Shown in pieces: positions 1-43,018 of a stretch of 64,000 nucleotides of DNA. Each line of letters starts with the position of its first letter. The first letter of the stretch is position 1. A program made the position numbers and the translations under genes. Source of the DNA: Lota lota (taxonomy: Eukaryota; Chordata; Actinopteri; Gadiformes; Lotidae); contig JACYXH010000320.1 in the NCBI GenBank assembly GCA_026745465.1, forward strand, positions 1 to 64,000. Direction: 5' to 3'. The notes beneath the pieces are model-generated. The model did no database searches. It had not been told where the DNA came from and worked only from the letters and a program-made list of their open reading frames with translations.

Positions 1-126
1 AAGATCCTGGAGCCGGCGCGCCAGGAAGAGTCCATCCAGAGGATCGCCGTGCACCTCTGCAACGCGCTGGTTTGCCAGGTGGACAACCACCACAAGGAGG
101 CCGTGGGCAAGATGGGCTTCGTCAAG
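1..126 (+). CDS. zer1: zer1 coding exon, cut by the window start
   Basis: Frame starts at base 1 and reads KILEPARQEESIQRIAVH and on to GKMGFVK; the donor is AAG/GTACGG. Phase 0 at the end. The 5' border is outside the window. Confidence 0.93.
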
Positions 127-3100
127 GTACGGTCGGTAACCCTACGTTTTTATTGTCTTTATTTTTTTGTAAATACAAATTGTATTTACTGTGTATAGCG
201 CCCTAAAAAAGCAAACCAGGTTTGTACCATGGTGCGGTACATTATTAAATACAGAAAAAGGACACCGAAATGGGACAGTTTAGGTGTCACAATAGGTGTG
301 CCATAAGCAAGCGAGTTCATTTTGCAATGCAGAACGTGATTATTTTCACTATACTCGTATGAAGCAGTACACTCTTACATTAGAAAGAAAGATGGTTCAC
401 CTTTAAACACAATGGAAACAGCGAGGCCTTTTGAGAGATTTTAGGAAACCCTAACCCTAGTACAAAACCATAGAACCCAAAACCAAACCCTAAAGTCTCA
501 CTCTAATAGGAAACCCTAACCCTAGAACCAAAGACCAAACCATAAAACCTGATCTTAATTGGAAAGCTAACCCGAGTACCAAACCCTAGGACAATAAACC
601 AAACCCTAAAGCCTGAGATATGAGTTTGCCAAATGTTTACCAACATTTGCCAAGTGAGTCAGTTAAAGGGAGAGAAAATGTTTTGGATCATTTAGAAATT
701 GTATCAAAAACAAATACAATTGCAACTACAAGGTGACACATGTCTCTGTATTATTGCTCTTCATGACATCATGTGTTTTGTGCTTCCTTTCATCAGACGA
801 TGTTGAACCTGATTCAGAAGAAGCTGCAGAGCAGAATGGTGAGTGGTGACCTCTTCATCGGTCTTACTACTACTGTAAGGCCGTAGGGCTAGTGACTAGT
901 GTGTTGAGTCCCATGGGTTTGGTGTTCTCAGTGTGACCAGGTGATGGAGTTCTCCTGGAGCGCGCTGTGGAACATCACAGATGAGACGCCCGACAACTGC
1001 CAGATGTTCCTGAACTGCCGGGGCATGAGTCTCTTCCTGGAATGTCTAGAAGTAAGCGTCTTTTCATTTCTTCCATGCTTTTCTGCACTATTAGTTTGAC
1101 TTGTTTACTAATACCCCTTTTCCACCGACATGGAACGGGTTCCGTTCCTGTTCGCCCATCTAAATTTGAACCGTTTCAACCAAATATTAATTGGTTCGGA
1201 TCCTAAAGGTTGGTTCCCAGCTGGAACCAAAAAATAGCAGGTTTTCCTTGACCTTAAGTGCGAGCCATGACCACATCAGTGGGCGTATCATATTCTACAG
1301 CTTGGAAAGAGAGAATGGGAAAAAGAACGTTCTGCTATTGTTTAATTACGGTATGCATCGTGCACGCCCTTCCTTGAGGACCCATCCATGATTACAATGG
1401 TTCTGCTCATAAACGTGGGCTGGTTCACCCGATAGCGCCAAGGTTGACAATCCAGGCCGGTTGGTTTGTTTTTTGTTGCATCTTAGCTAGTTTGCACTGA
1501 TTAAATGGTTCTTAACCAAGGTACTGAAATGCTGACCGTTATCAACTTCATGTCAATGTCGTTGACATTCAGCAAGAAATATTGAGGAAATCCATTAATG
1601 TATCTATGTTTCTGTGTGTAATAAACAGACATAACTTATTCCTTACCCTTCCAGGAGTTTCCAGACAAGCAGGAGCTCCACCGTAACATGCTGGGGCTTT
1701 TGGGTAATGTTGCGGAGGTCCGAGCCCTGAGGCCACAGCTGCTCACCCCACAGTTCATCACCGTGTTCAGGTACTGAAGGACCCCTTTAAAGACCCCTTT
1801 AAAGACCCTTTCAGAAAGTACTGGGATTTGACATAAAATAATACTACAATATGATAGTGCTTAAAAATATTCTGTTATGGAAAGGAACAGAAGGTGAGCA
1901 AGATTATATGCACACATTGTAAATATCCCTGGGAAAAATCTTTTTGATCAATATCAAAATATATGTTTATATGCAGTCTACAAATGGGTTCATGGGGGAG
2001 CCTGTATATATAATAGATTGATTCATCTTCATAAAGTGATGGACGTTAATGATTTGCATTATGAGCATGATGCCACACGTTGCTAGGATTTGGTGGTCCG
2101 GTGATCGAAGCTTATTGGCGTGTGGAAGTTTCAGTCAAAAAATGTAATAAGTACTCTCACTTTAATTTATGAATGGTATTTTACGAGCCTGCATATGAAC
2201 CCATCTCACCAACGCCCTGACATCCACCATCTACAGTAACCTGCTGGACAGCGAGGCCGACGGGATCGAGGTGTCCTACAACGCCTGCGGGGTCCTGTCC
2301 CACATCATGTTTGACGGGCCCGACGCGTGGGCCATGGAGGAGCCGCTGCGGGACACGGTCATGAACAAGATGTGGGATGCCATCCGCAGCTGGGACGTCA
2401 CCTCCCGCCGCAACATCAACTACAGGTCAGAGTCCACGCGAAGGGGGCCAAGCCGTTTCGTTCTCCCAAGTAGCACGGTGCTATCCTGATCATCATTTCT
2501 GGGTCATTTCACTTCATAATTCAGTTTGAAGTTTCAGAGACTGGGCGGGGCTGCTTCCAACTCAACCAAACACTACGGGCGTCAGTGTTGTTGTTTTTCT
2601 GTTGCTTGCGACTGTGACACGGATTCCGTCAGCTTTTTTTTAAGTCCCCCCTGCAAGACACTGATTAACTCGGGGGAAATTAACGCTGAGCCGAGTTTCA
2701 CTCATGCATCCGACAACAAACCCTGAATCGCAGATTTTTTTTAAAAAAAGGCTCATAAATATATCTAAATAGAAGGGTTTTGTTTGGAGTAACCTTCTTT
2801 TTCATTGCACAAGCAACAGGTTTACAGGTCATTGTATCTGCGTCAAGTGCTTTGCAATGCAGGGATTTCTTGGACCATTTCATATAGATATGGTGTAAAT
2901 CCGGCCATTCATTGCACCCATTCACTGTTTTACTGCTTTTCTATCTGCTGTGTGTTGCTCAGGTCATTCGAGCCCATTCTGCGACTCTTACCTCAGGGTA
3001 TCGCTCCAGTGAGCCAGCACTGGGCTACCTGGGCCCTCTTCAACCTAATATCTGTTTATCGTGAGTATCCTAAAATGCAATGATCGATTTTGTGTTTGGC

Positions 3101-3762
3101 GAGAACTGTATTCAACTTTATTTCGAGACGGTAGTAACGTCCTAAAGCAAAGCAACCAAAAGCAACTACATTGTTGTTTCTTTTTTTACAATTGTATTTC
3201 TCTCTCCAGCGAGTAAATACTGCCCTCTGCTGATAAAGGAGGGAGGAATAGCTCTTTTGGAGCAGGTTCTTGAACTGGACAGCTCCCATGACGACACCAA
3301 GGACATGGCAAGGTCAGCAGATAAAAGATAAACCGATGCAAATATAAGAACATTTCACATGATGTCGAGCACATTCCAAGCTGCCATCCTGGTACTTTTT
3401 CACCATTATTAATCCCCCCCTTTCTTGTTCTACACTAGAATTCTCTAATAATAACATCTGGGTAATAGGTGCTCTTATTATTATTATTATTCATGGACTT
3501 TTGGTCAAAAATGACCAAGATGGCAGCTTGAGGGGTGCTTTTGGAGCATCAGATCACATGATTGAAACCCAGATGGTTCTCCCTGTGGCTAAACACATTG
3601 GTTGAAATACTGGTACATTTGCGTCAAAGGATACATTTCACCCGTGGCCTTTTTGTTGTGTGTTCGTGTTGCAGAAAGGTAATGGAGCAATGTGAAAACT
3701 TCAAGGAGGAGCCCATGGAGATCAACCAGGGTCAAGAGGTAGCGAACGGACAGCAAGCTTAA
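1..3762 (+). CDS. zer1: ZER1 (zyg-11 related), C-terminal part, 8 exons
   Basis: Joined exons 1-126, 797-838, 932-1051, 1655-1770, 2237-2425, 2963-3060, 3210-3312 and 3675-3762 give 293 residues plus a stop, all with GT/AG borders and consistent phases. The product matches the C-terminal part of vertebrate ZER1 (about 766 aa); the N-terminal leucine-rich-repeat exons lie outside the window. ZER1 is a substrate receptor of a CUL2 ubiquitin ligase that binds proteins with N-terminal glycine or small residues through its armadillo-like repeats. The pocket motif LWNITDE (Trp codon 968-970, Asp codon 980-982) and the Asn/Glu of LLGNVAEV (1706-1717) are present, so degron binding should be intact. 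ZYG11B is the alternative family member, but motifs such as SIQRIAVHLCNALVCQV, SYNACGVLSHIMFDGP and LRLLPQG point to ZER1. The tail, MEINQGQEVANGQQA, is longer than the human one. Confidence 0.93.
443..620. repeat. Degenerate CCCTAA-rich repeat in zer1 intron
   Basis: Three degenerate copies starting at about 444, 509 and 561 share the pattern GGAAACCCTAACCCTAG followed by AACC/AAACCCTAAA blocks. They look like decayed telomere-type repeats inside an intron. Confidence 0.6.
797..838 (+). CDS. zer1: zer1 small coding exon
   Basis: 42-nt exon between CATCAG and GTGAGT, phase 0 at both ends. It encodes TMLNLIQKKLQSRM, matching the ZER1 segment after MGFV. Confidence 0.92.
932..1051 (+). CDS. 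zer1: zer1 exon with degron-pocket Trp and Asp
   Basis: 120-nt phase 0/0 exon between TTCTCAG and GTAAGC. It contains SALWNITDETPDN, whose Trp and Asp correspond to residues of the Gly/N-degron pocket described for ZER1/ZYG11B. Confidence 0.94.
1655..1770 (+). CDS. zer1: zer1 armadillo-repeat exon
   Basis: Acceptor CTTCCAG, donor CAG/GTACTG, ends in phase 2. Encodes EFPDKQELHRNMLGLLGNVA and on to ITVF; the Asn of LLGN is another pocket position. Confidence 0.94.
2237..2425 (+). CDS. zer1: zer1 armadillo-repeat exon
   Basis: Acceptor CTACAG, donor ACAG/GTCAGA, phase 2 to phase 2. Encodes SNLLDSEADGIEVSYNACG through SRRNINY, very close to vertebrate ZER1. Confidence 0.94.
2963..3060 (+). CDS. 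zer1: zer1 armadillo-repeat exon
   Basis: Acceptor GCTCAG, donor TATC/GTGAGT, ends in phase 1. Encodes RSFEPILRLLPQGIAPVSQH and on to NLISVY. Confidence 0.93.
3210..3312 (+). CDS. zer1: zer1 coding exon
   Basis: Acceptor CTCTCCAG, donor CAAG/GTCAGC, phase 1 to phase 2. Encodes PSKYCPLLIKEGGIALLEQV through TKDMAR. Confidence 0.92.
3675..3762 (+). CDS. zer1: zer1 terminal coding exon
   Basis: Acceptor GTTGCAG; encodes RKVMEQCENFKEEPMEINQ through GQQA and a TAA stop at 3760-3762. Confidence 0.92.
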
Positions 3763-4760
3763 GGGAGCCCGAAGCTGGGGAAGCTCCCACCACCTTTCAA
3801 GCTAAACCAATATAGGACCCCTTCACCAGGGCGACGGGACTGTCAGCCGTGTGCATTTTTCTCTGTAGAGCAGAAACATTCTGTGGACACATAAAACACA
3901 AAGCTATTTGGATGGACAGGTACCATGATGTGACTATTAGGGGTTTAAGATGTGCATGGTGTGTATTTGTGTGTGGGTGTGCTTATTTTTGCTGCACATG
4001 TACGTATATCTTCAACTGGGAGCAGTTTGTGTTGTGTGTGTAAGAAGGAGAGAGCTGCTCATTTGGATCTTCAACCGGGAGCCATCTGGAGTGGGGGGGT
4101 GTGTGTCTGTGTTCGTATGCGTGTGTAAGAGCTGCTCATGTGTATCACTATGCTGGAGCAATCTTGGGGTGTGTCTGTGTGTGAGTGGGTGTGTGTGAGA
4201 GCGTGTATGTGTGAGATGGAGGAGAGAGAAAGTCAAAAAGATGAGCCAGCGTGGCACTCGACTACATGGCAACGGAAACGGATGCTTCTCTCAACCCCCA
4301 CCCCCACACCCATCAGCTGAGTAGGAGGGCTAATGACCCCGTAGTCTTCAGCCCCATCATTTTTGCGACCCCATCAGCAGCCACGTCACACTCCCTGAGA
4401 AGCCCCCCACCTGTCCTCTTCATCTCTAGGAATGTGGAGCCCACCACTTCACTCGTTTGAAGATTATAAGCCATTATTTGGCAGGGTACTGTTGGGAGTG
4501 GATGGGAGGGGAAGGGATGGAGGGTGGGCAGCTGTGATTGCAAGGGGCAAACGCCCCGCCTTTTATTATTATTGTGATAGAGTTGAAATGATTGCGTTCT
4601 TTGTGATATATGTAAATATTTCATGTTCTGTCCCACCCTTTTTTTTTTCCATATTTGTATGGTTTATAATATAACTGTCAACTCTTGATTTTCATGACTG
4701 TATTTAAATTTATTTAGATTTTATTGACACTAAGGAATAAAATAAATAAGTGTAATCTAG
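3763..4760 (+). other. zer1: zer1 3' untranslated region
   Basis: Follows the TAA stop without a splice signal. It contains GT-rich stretches (about 3950-4215), a T run and AT-rich sequence, and ends at overlapping AATAAA hexamers. The exact cleavage site cannot be read from sequence alone. Confidence 0.7.
4736..4746 (+). terminator. zer1 polyadenylation signals
   Basis: Two overlapping AATAAA hexamers at 4736-4741 and 4741-4746 in AT-rich sequence about 970 bases after the zer1 stop. A further AATAAA-like site lies near 4967. Confidence 0.65.
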
Positions 4761-6002
4761 TCATCTTAGACGGTCAACACAGATCTTTTATACGACTAGT
4801 TCTCAATTAGGGTGAACTTAGCTTATATTTGCTAACATTGTACCTATGTTATTTTGTTGTTGTTACTGGCAGCAATACTGCAGAGCCCTGGAAAGCTAGT
4901 ACAACACCTGAAATCTTTGATCGTTGCCATCTCAACAGTGAGATAATTCGTTTGAAACGTATCTAAAATAAATACCCAAACAGAAATATCCTCATTATCC
5001 TTTACGGTCTCCTTGAACTACGTTCACAATTGCATCATGTCAACTATACACCAACTTGTATCACACATGCTTATTTTTCATCTTTTAAGATCCCTTAAAC
5101 CACAAAGGAAATGCAGATTCTATATTTTATATTTATGTTTAGAATTGATTCTGAAAGCACAAATCTGACTGTCCTGTTCTTACAATCCCCCATGAACTGG
5201 GCATGTGAACAGTTTGGTGCTGCTGTTTGTATAGATGGTTAACTTATTTTATGGTTTTAATAGTTATTTTTGGCTAGTTATTTGGCTCATACTTAATATT
5301 TCTGCATAGAGAGCTGAAGAAAAACTCGGTGCCAACAGTCAGGTTATAGTAATATCACTTTGATTGTAAGACAACTGGTATAGTATTCAAAATGTAGGAT
5401 TCCATTTTTACTGGGCTCTAAATTTAACTTTACCACCAACACCGCAAGGACTACTAGCTTCCCTGTAGTCTGAGCCTTTACACCTGCTTAAATATACACA
5501 GCAACAACATTGCACGCCAGCACTTGAGGCTGGTGGACTTCGTCAGCTAGGTCCATTCAGCACCATGGATAGCTCTTAAACGTGAGTTTGGTGCTATCCA
5601 AGGTTGAGACGTTTAACTTGAGTTCTGAGAACACGTAACTGCTATGCATTAGCTAGAATTTTACATTGCCTGTAGCAGGTATTAACAAAGAACACATCGA
5701 GAAAGCTGAGTAGACCTGCTATTATATATATTGCATAGTAGTTGAAGATAGTAAGAACGGAAATAAACTACATTTATTCAGATAATGTCCTAGATGTCTT
5801 CCTCTATTGAGAGAGATGTAACATAAAAAAAAGTCAGTGTGAGTCATCATAAATTCATGATATAGGCCTATATAAAAAAAGGATGCTCAATATTGCTTTT
5901 AAACAGTGAAATGGTATGCAACTATATTGGATAGATGCTTGAATGTGGGTGTTTATCGTGAATATCACATGATTGCGCGACACACGCGCTCACCCAAGCC
6001 CG
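4761..6002. other. Intergenic AT-rich spacer, no gene seen
   Basis: Between the zer1 3' end and the C-rich block. Stop codons are frequent in all frames and no protein-family motif, splice-bounded exon or tandem array is seen. In particular no kinase exon of pkn1 can be recognised here on the minus strand. Confidence 0.6.
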
Positions 6003-11520
<5,518 letters not shown>

Positions 11521-11857
11521 TCTCTTAGGTTAAATCTGTCCTCAGTCCACTTCTAAAACTCATTACAGATCCCTGGCTGAGTACGGCTATTTTCTATTAC
11601 AAGACTAATTACTTACTTTCTCTCTCTCTTTCTTTTTCCATCTCCCTTCGGCTATGTCTCTCGCCTCTGTTATCCCTCTCTAAGTATACCTCACTATGTT
11701 GTTCTGTGTGTCTCACCCTCTCTCAATAACAATCAAAAAGCTTTATTGGCAAAGGGAAACATACATTGAGATTGCCAAAGCATGAAAAGTAAAATAAGAT
11801 ACAAAATAAGGTCAAACACAATTAAATTGGCGAAAATAGAAGTACTCAAGTAAGGCT

Positions 11858-11876
11858 CTCTCTCTCCCTCTCTGTA

Positions 11877-11918
<42 letters not shown>

Positions 11919-12405
11919 GCTCTCTCTGTGGGCATGTGTGTCTTTCTCTGTCTGTGACTCTCCCTCTGTCTCCCTCTCTATGTTGGTGTGTTGATCTATC
12001 TGATTCTGTGTGTGTGTGTGTCTCTCTCTCTCTGTCTGTCTCTTTCTGTGACTCTCACTCTCTCTGTCTGTCTCTCTCTCTCTGTCTGTCTCTCTCTCTC
12101 TCTTTCTCTGCTTGTGTCTCTATCTCTCTGTATGTGTGTGTCTCTGTCTGTCTGTGTCTCTCTCTGTGTGTGTCTCTCTCTGTGTGTGTCTGTCTCTCTG
12201 TCTGTGTCTGTCTGTGTCTCTTTGTCTGTCTGTGTCTCTCTCTCTGTCTGTGTGTGTCTCTCTCTGTCTGTCTGTGTCTCTCTGTCTGTGTCTGTCTGTG
12301 TCTCTTTGTCTTTCTGTGTCTCTCTCTCTGTCTGTCTGTGTCTCTCTCTCTCTCTCTGTCTGTCTGTGTCTCTCTCTCTCTGTCTGTGTGTGTCTCTCTC
12401 TCGAT
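11858..12405. repeat. Compound (CT)n/(CTGT)n/(GT)n array
   Basis: About 550 bases of interrupted CTCT, CTGT and GTGT units. Long serine/cysteine/leucine frames across it are repeat artefacts. Confidence 0.9.
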
Positions 12406-12620
12406 GTAGTGCCATCCAGCCAGTATCTGAGCTGTCCTCCCAGAGGGAGACAACAAGGGAACACGATAAACAGAAACACAATACAGTAAACACACCCTCC
12501 TCCTCCTCCCCTCCCCCTCCCTCATCTTCCTCTCTATGAAAGGCTCAGTTACCATCCTCTTCCTCCTATCTTTCCTTCGTCTGTCATCCTCTCTCCCACT
12601 CCATCCACTATTTCCTCAAC

Positions 12621-12621
<1 letters not shown>

Positions 12622-12669
<48 letters not shown>
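12622..12669. repeat. Poly-C run, about 45 bases
   Basis: Uninterrupted C run following TTTCCTCAACA, a second, smaller relative of the large C-rich block 1.1 kb away. Confidence 0.9.
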
Positions 12670-12670
<1 letters not shown>

Positions 12671-12799
12671 CGCACACATAAGCACACTCACGCACACACA
12701 GGGAGCAGTGTGCTGCTGGATCTCATATCATCCATTATGATGATGATGATGATGATGTTAGTTTCCATTACAGAGTGTTTATGTCTGCAGGTCGTCCGG

Positions 12800-13015
12800 G
12801 GTCACCAAGATGGATGGACAGGTGGATGAATGGTGGGTGGATGACAGGATGAATAGGTGGGTGGATGAATGGTGGGTGGATGACAGGATGAATAGGAGGG
12901 TGGATAAATGGTGGGTGGATGGCAGGATGAATAGATGGATGGTGGGTGGATGACAGGATGAATAGGAGGGTGGATAAATGGTGGGTGGATGGCAGGATGA
13001 ATAGGAGGGTGTTGG
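12800..13015. repeat. 36-bp minisatellite
   Basis: Tandem, partly degenerate copies of a GGATGAATGGTGGGTGGATG-type unit with GACAGGATGAATAGG; about six copies immediately downstream of the last recognisable pkn1 exon. Confidence 0.85.
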
Positions 13016-13031
13016 AGGGGTCCTCTCTTAC

Positions 13032-38074
<25,043 letters not shown>

Positions 38075-38665
38075 CGTTTGATCCAGGAAGAACATCAAGT
38101 CGAGGGCGAGCGGTGGAACTTCTTCACGGTGCCTCGCGCTTCACAGTGCGAGCTTCATCGCGGGACACACGCGCTGGTTTCTGTCGTGCGAAACGGGAGC
38201 GTAAACGCCTGAATAAAAACTAGTTGAACACGAACTTCACCGTCCAGTCGAAGGGCTCCTCCGGTATCCTCAGTCGCACAAAAACGCACAAGTCCGTATG
38301 TTGTACCATCGTGGCGTCTCGGAAGCGTTACACCGAGAGATGAAGGAGCAGATCCCTCCGGAGCAGTAGCCGGACTGCTACTGGAACAGCGACGTGTGCA
38401 CTACACACACACACAGACACACACACACACACACACCACTCATGACCGTCCTGACGATTCCCGGCCACACGAGCAACCCGGTTAACGCGAAACCAATCGA
38501 TAGTGATATTGGCGTCTTGCTAGTTATTAAACGAAAACGACAACGCTGGGTTTTCGGTTGGGGTGAGCGGGAGCACGCCGTGCGGGAGAACGCGGTGCGG
38601 GAAGCGGATGGGCGCGAGGAGCCGTGAGGCGGCACCGCGCGCGCCTTCTTGCTCTAGTCATGTCG
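38075..38665 (-). promoter_or_regulatory. CpG-rich pkn1 promoter and 5' UTR region
   Basis: CpG density rises sharply across this stretch (for example around 38100-38190 and 38550-38645) compared with its AT-rich surroundings. It sits directly upstream of the pkn1 ATG at 38074. This fits a CpG-island promoter; the transcription start cannot be fixed by eye. Confidence 0.6.
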
Positions 38666-41090
38666 ACACCCTGAAACCTGTTGATTATCTGATTCAAGAT
38701 ATCAAAAAACACGCCGTTATAAGCATGAAATCACTTGCATATTCATTTCCAAATGAAGGTTTTCATAACGAATTACAAACCACTTTTGTTATGTAATCTA
38801 CCCCAACGTAACTATAAAAGCATTATTTATTTTGCATTGTTATCATTGCTTTTTTCTATCTCATGCTAAAATGATTACATCAATGGGTTTTACCGCTCCA
38901 ATGGGGTTGGTTAAACCTATCTACATACTTTATTCTAAATGAATGTGTCTAACATCGAAATATGAAGTTGGGATGATGACAATTATCAATGATCTTCCAA
39001 AATATGGCATCAGTTTACAATGATACCATATTGATTGGCTACCATGTGTTTAAGCAACTTTAGCTTTCATTTTATATTGTTTATCTGTTGTATGGACATC
39101 TGTAAAACGCGATTGTTTTATTGTAATAAAGCGTCAATATATTTTGCGACACCTGTAGATAACATTTTGTATTACACATATAGTTATGCATATAATAAAT
39201 ATACATTATAGATATTTCATAAGACGGCATTAATACTGTATGATACATATTGTATCATTAATAACCCATGCTAAATATCAATGTCATAAATATCGTATCA
39301 TAATATATCATAGATATGAGTTCCCAGGCGTTTCCATCGTGACCTCTCTTGCCTTGACCTGATTGGTTCGTCTTCTCCCACATTTTCCTTTTCTACCTCG
39401 ATCTCTCAGGGACCCGAGAGTCCCCTCAACGACCCCTGGATCTCGGCCGTCACATCCACACAGCAGGCCAAAGTCCACTTCTGGAAACATCTCCAGCCTC
39501 GTTTGGGGTGAAGTGAAAACACGCAGGCAGGCCATTTCTAGCTTTATTGGGGCCCTATGCTAAATGTTTTTTGGGGGGCCTATTTTATGAAACTGTGCCC
39601 GGGGGCCCTCCAAACCCTCTAACGTGGTGTGGGGGCTTGCATTTAACATTTCAATGCATCAGTCTGGCGCATCGGTGCATTTAGAGATGAAGTGATGCAC
39701 TCTCTGTTAGCCAGCCACCACTGCTGGCATCCACATAATAATGCAAATGATAAAATCTCCAAACAAAGTAATAATATGTTTTGGTTAATGTGTAATGTTG
39801 AGGTTGATTTGCCCACAAGACACAGCTTCCCTATCCAGTGTCTTAATGATAACGTTTATAGATTTGTGGACAGGTCGTTAGAAAATAAAAAGGAAAGCCT
39901 TGAATGACTGGTGGCTTCCATGCCTGCACATACAGGGAAAGAAACCCTAGTTTAGATCTAAACAACCGGACGCCGCTCAATAAATACACAGCTTTGAACC
40001 ATTTCTTACCTTTACTCAAGCTAATTGAAAAGTAGTAAAACAAGGTCTAGAAGTGATACGTCACAAACCACTTTGCACAACAATTCATTTTAAGGGTCGC
40101 CATTTTCAGCCCGCCCATTACAGTCTGTGTTATTTTTTAATAAATGTACGCAGTTAAATGAGGATAACAATTCAATGATTTTTATTTAAGATTTGTACCC
40201 CTTGCATACATTGATTGTAATTCGAGAGTATTTTTAAGAACAGAAGCCTATAAACAATGGCTATTGTATATACTATATATATTTATGGGCCTACATATAT
40301 GTATTATACATTATTATATTTTCCCAGACATGTGCATATGTTCGGAAATCTCGTTGACTTTAAATCTAACAGAATTACGTCTTTATAAAACCACAGTAAC
40401 ACCAAGATATGAGAAATGCATGCAGACTGGCAGCCCAGTTAAAAACGGATCATCTCTTGGGTTGAAATGCTACACACATACCAACACAGGCAACACAAGT
40501 GCACCTATAATGCAGATACTCATTTTGAATTCATACAATACGTATATAAAGCAGCAACACGCCACATAGATTCAACGAAACACGTTAGAATAGAATGCAT
40601 TGCTCGGGACGAAACACGTACCGTCCCTTCCTCGTCAGCAGGTGGCGGTGTTGTTACATGTTTGACGGCGCTGTCGCTGAACCACGGGAACAATGGGACG
40701 CCGCAGGTGCATTTATGAACGTTAAAGTACAATATCTATTCACGATAAACGTTTAAAACCACATGCATACGTACTAATCTATAATGTATAGCTTATAATA
40801 GTATTATATATTCTAAGACATGAACTAATAAAACATTTGTAAAATAAGATAAATAATTTTGAGATTAGTGCATATAGGCCAACGTTTGCTGATAAAACTC
40901 TTGCGTTCCTTAAACGTTAAGCAGCTCTACTGTTCAGCTGAAATGTTAACGTGCGTTGGGCTGAATGGTTTCCAGTGTCCGACAGCATCCGTCTTCTTTT
41001 CTCTCCGCCGGTGACATCATCGGTAACCTCGGAAACGCATTGAATACCACCAACCCAGGAAATGAGGTTACAGCTTTGGAATGCCACGGT
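38666..41090. other. Intergenic region between pkn1 promoter and prr36 3' end
   Basis: AT-rich, frequent stops, no protein-family motif recognised. One CTCF-like motif at 40635. A small GC-richer patch lies at about 40600-40720. Confidence 0.55.
40635..40649 (+). promoter_or_regulatory. CTCF-like motif
   Basis: TCAGCAGGTGGCGGT resembles the CTCF core; it lies between pkn1 and prr36. Confidence 0.3.
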
Positions 41091-41092
41091 GT

Positions 41093-42074
<982 letters not shown>

Positions 42075-43018
42075 TCAGTGCTGGGTCTCCACCTCCACCA
42101 CGGTCCAGTCTCCAGCGGGGCTGCGGCCCTGGCTGTCGGGGGAGTAGCAGCTGACGGACGTGACGTTGGCGGAGGGGGGGCTGAACTGGGTCAGCAGGGC
42201 CGGCCACAGGCTGGCCTCCAGGGCGCTCAGGGTGCCCCCGGCCCCCACCGGGAGCAGCAGCAGAGGGGCGCAGCCTGGTTCCCCGGACAGCAGCAGGGTC
42301 TGGTTGATGAGCTGCTGCACCATGTCCACCTTCCGGTTCCAGTCCAGCTCCTGCGGCGGTCTCGGCCGCCGCCGGGCCTCTGTGGCGCGCCCCGTGGTGT
42401 TCAGGTTGTCTTCTCCTCCGCCTTGGGCCTCCTCCTCCTCGCTGGTCTCCATGGCCTCGTAGATGGTGCACAGGCCGGAGGACGGCGACAGCGCCCCTCC
42501 GGTAGGGCCGCCGCGCGTCTGCTGCTGCAGGATCTGCTTCTGCTGCAGCCGGTACTGCTGCTCCAGCTCCAGCTGCCACTGCAGCACCTGCCTGCGCTGC
42601 CGCTGCTCCAGCTGCTGCTGCTGCAGCTGCAGCTGGAGCAGCTCCCTGCGCTGCTGCTCCAGCTGCAGCTGCTGCACCCGCCTCAGGTGCTCCTCCTCCT
42701 CCTGCCACCTCCTGCTCTGCCTCTCCTCCTCCTCCTGCTGGTGCAGCTGCTGTCGCATGCCCTGCAGCAGCTCCCCGCCCTGTGTGGCGCCGTCGGGGGC
42801 GGCGGCGTAAGGCGGAGGAGGGGCCATCCGGGCAAAGCGGGCGGCCAGCGTTGGATCGATGGGTCTCCGATTCCCGGGAACCTGCGCCAGATAGTGGCCG
42901 TTGGCGACGGGAACACCGGGAACGCGGTTCTGGTTCCAGTTGTCTCCTTGGGAGCTGGCGAGCGGCTCCTGATCTTCTTCATCCTCTTCTTCGTGGTCGT
43001 CCTCACTCTTGGGCTCCC
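42075..43018 (-). CDS. prr36: prr36 last coding exon, Q-rich coiled coil
   Basis: Acceptor CCTGTCTCCCAG; phase 1 matches exon 4 and gives [19 protein letters not shown]. Encodes [20 protein letters not shown], a Gln/Glu/Arg-rich coiled coil (about 42560-42790), [15 protein letters not shown], and a hydrophobic conserved-looking tail [15 protein letters not shown] to [10 protein letters not shown] considered a separate gene, but the exact phase match and a single open exon favour one transcript. Confidence 0.65.

Larger units (their letters stand above)
11521..13031. other. Repeat-rich spacer where pkn1 kinase exons are expected
   Basis: Unique-looking sequence at 11521-11860, then a (CT/CTGT) array, about 80 bases of unique sequence near 12405-12480, a 45-base poly-C run at 12625-12669 and a 36-bp minisatellite. 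I translated the unique parts on the minus strand and found no kinase glycine loop, HRD or DFG segment. Confidence 0.6.

Noticed and set aside
1..3762. Assignment of the first gene to ZYG11B
   Set aside because: Recalled ZYG11B C-terminal sequence differs, whereas ZER1 matches across all eight exons.
12533..12610. Possible minus-strand exon (EEIVDGVGERMTDEG) with a GATG/GTAACT donor as the next pkn1 exon
   Set aside because: No similarity to the PKN linker or kinase, and the acceptor side is a poly-G run.
40264..40732. Small frames near the GC-richer patch between pkn1 and prr36
   Set aside because: No homology, start context or splice support was seen.
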